Below are positions 13,422-14,620 of a stretch of DNA of 14,620 nt, piece by piece. Under the pieces are notes generated by a model, which was not told where the DNA came from, made no database searches, and worked only from the letters and a program-made list of their open reading frames with translations. Both the position numbers and the translations under genes were made by a program. Origin of the DNA: JAUHWS01 sp964571805 (lineage in GTDB: Bacteria; Patescibacteriota; Gracilibacteria; UM-FILTER-43-11); assembly GCA_964571805.1 (NCBI GenBank), contig CAZNDI010000017.1, positions 1-14,620 of the forward strand, read 5' to 3'. The stretch's first letter is position 1; every line of letters starts with the position of its first letter.

Positions 13422-14620
13422 ATGGCTTCAAATAAAGAAAAAATAGTAAGTTTTCTGAATGAACAGATCGCTCAGGCTGATTTCCGTACTCAAGCATATG
13501 TTTTAGATGAAGAGAATAAGAGAAGGCCACAAAGAAGTGTTTTTGTGAAAGTTAAATCATATCTTGAAAATTTTTTAGAGGGTAATGTTGCTCATCGTTG
13601 GGTTACCCTTACAGGCCTTCGTGGTGCTGGAAAAACAACTGTTTTATCCCAGTTATTTAGTGATACAAAGGGCAAAGATGTATATCGTCTTTTCCTTTCA
13701 CTTGATCAAACAAGCCAGATCCTTGGCGCTCCTTTGCATGAGATAATTTCTACCTATGAAGACCTGATAGGAAGGTCTCTTGAAAGCCTTGATAAGCCTC
13801 TTTTACTTTTTCTTGATGAAGTTCAATATGATTCAAAATGGGCTGTTGTTTTGAAAACCATTTTTGATCGATCTAATAAGGTTTTTATATTTGCTACCGG
13901 TTCTGCAGCGCTATTGATGAATATCAACACCGACGTGGCTCGCAGAGCTGTCTTTGAGAAGCTCTTTCCATTGAGCTTTACTGAGTATTTGAAGATTAAG
14001 ATGCAGAAATATGAGGTAAAAGGCTTGGGTAAGGAAATACGAGATGCGTTATTCTCAAGCAATACTGGAAGTGAAGTTTATGAGAAGCTTAAGGAGCTAG
14101 AAAAGAAAATTAATGAGTATTATTTAGGCATCACTAGGCATGAATTTGATAAATATCTGAATTATGGTTCTTTGCCTTTTATGGTGGCCTCCAATAATGA
14201 AGCGATTGTTTATGATCAGATCAATAAAACACTAGATCGAGTGGTAAGCGGCGATATCGTTAGCACAGGAAAATTTTCATCTGACATTATTTCAAAAATC
14301 CCCGGCATTTTGTATGCTGTTGCGGACATGGATGGGTTCAATTTCAAGACAATTTCCGATAGCTTTGGAATCAGTCGTCCGAAAGTGATGGAAATATTTG
14401 ATTTGTTGGAGAATACAGAGGTTTTACATAGGATATATGCCCATGGTTCTCATCTCAATCAAGTTGCCAGTGCAAGAAAACCATCAAAATACCTCTTTTC
14501 CTCGCCCGCATTTCGGGCCATGTATTATAAGATGATTGGCAATATTATTTCTCCGGAAAATGCGAAAGGGAAGTTGCTTGAGGATTTGGTTGCTATGTAT
14601 TTACATAGGATTTTGAATAA
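13422..14620 (+). CDS. AAA_14/DUF4143-type ATPase, 3' end cut by window edge
   Basis: The frame from the ATG at 13422 stays open for 399 codons to the window edge. It shows the plan of the AAA_14/DUF4143 ATPases: Walker A GLRGAGKT (65-72), Walker B LLLFLDEVQ (127-135), a sensor-like ATGSAALL (158-165), then LFPLSFTEYL (181-190), which matches the LxPLSFxEF segment of the family. After a charged helical insert (about 195-245) comes a winged-helix-like part (ISDSFGISRPKVMEIFDLLENT) and the C-terminal SPAFRAMYYKMIGN...GKLLEDLVAMYLHRI, typical of DUF4143. These proteins are abundant in archaea and CPR genomes; their partners are mostly unknown. No Shine-Dalgarno is visible. Tandem dyads over its promoter suggest tight, perhaps self-acting, control. 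Confidence 0.9.
   Translation, partial: MASNKEKIVSFLNEQIAQADFRTQAYVLDEENKRRPQRSVFVKVKSYLENFLEGNVAHRWVTLTGLRGAGKTTVLSQLFSDTKGKDVYRLFLSLDQTSQILGAPLHEIISTYEDLIGRSLESLDKPLLLFLDEVQYDSKWAVVLKTIFDRSNKVFIFATGSAALLMNINTDVARRAVFEKLFPLSFTEYLKIKMQKYEVKGLGKEIRDALFSSNTGSEVYEKLKELEKKINEYYLGITRHEFDKYLNYGSLPFMVASNNEAIVYDQINKTLDRVVSGDIVSTGKFSSDIISKIPGILYAVADMDGFNFKTISDSFGISRPKVMEIFDLLENTEVLHRIYAHGSHLNQVASARKPSKYLFSSPAFRAMYYKMIGNIISPENAKGKLLEDLVAMYLHRILN

Noticed and set aside
1..14620. CRISPR array, insertion sequence or prophage
   Set aside because: No regularly spaced repeats of CRISPR size, no transposase or integrase frame and no phage structural genes were seen; the repeats around the tRNA are only two inverted copies.

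Overview
The window is most consistent with a small bacterial genome, probably of the Candidate Phyla Radiation (Patescibacteria). This is an inference from the CPR-like EF-G N-terminus, moderate-to-low GC, short proteins, near-absence of Shine-Dalgarno sequences, TrmB-type regulators in a bacterium, and a DUF4143-type ATPase. UGA is a normal stop (for example in the MFS and SWEET-like genes), so the UGA-glycine code of Absconditabacteria/Gracilibacteria does not apply.

Left part (1-4835, minus strand): the 5' nine-tenths of fusA (EF-G, cut by the window edge), preceded by a three-gene ABC importer operon of the polar amino acid type (binding protein, EAA-motif permease, ATPase). Divergent from it is a TrmB-family regulator (4835-5596, plus). 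The ATPase carries an extra C-terminal domain of about 140 residues that resembles the C-terminal sensor domain of that regulator. Transporter and regulator may therefore share one sensing module. This is the most unusual protein feature of the window.

Middle (5597-6287): about 690 bp without a protein gene, holding a tRNA-Arg with anticodon GCG on the minus strand. The tRNA sits between two inverted copies of a palindromic repeat and is hemmed in by hairpins, so it looks like a tRNA inside a repeat-bounded cassette. An MFS permease (6288-7451, plus) follows and converges on the next block.

Right-centre (7477-12733, minus strand): seven codirectional, tightly spaced genes, transcribed in the order C39-like cysteine peptidase, RpiB/LacAB isomerase, single-domain asparaginase, 7-TM SWEET/PQ-loop-like protein, SAM methyltransferase, PPOX/YhbP-like flavoprotein, membrane-anchored VAO-family FAD oxidase. 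They look like one or a few operons of accessory metabolism. No single pathway is evident.

Right end (12875-14620, plus strand): a small conserved hypothetical gene with a TTG start and an AAA (AAA_14/DUF4143-type) ATPase that runs off the window. Two tandem operator-like dyads cover the predicted ATPase promoter. Several promoters lie so close to their start codons that the mRNAs are probably leaderless.
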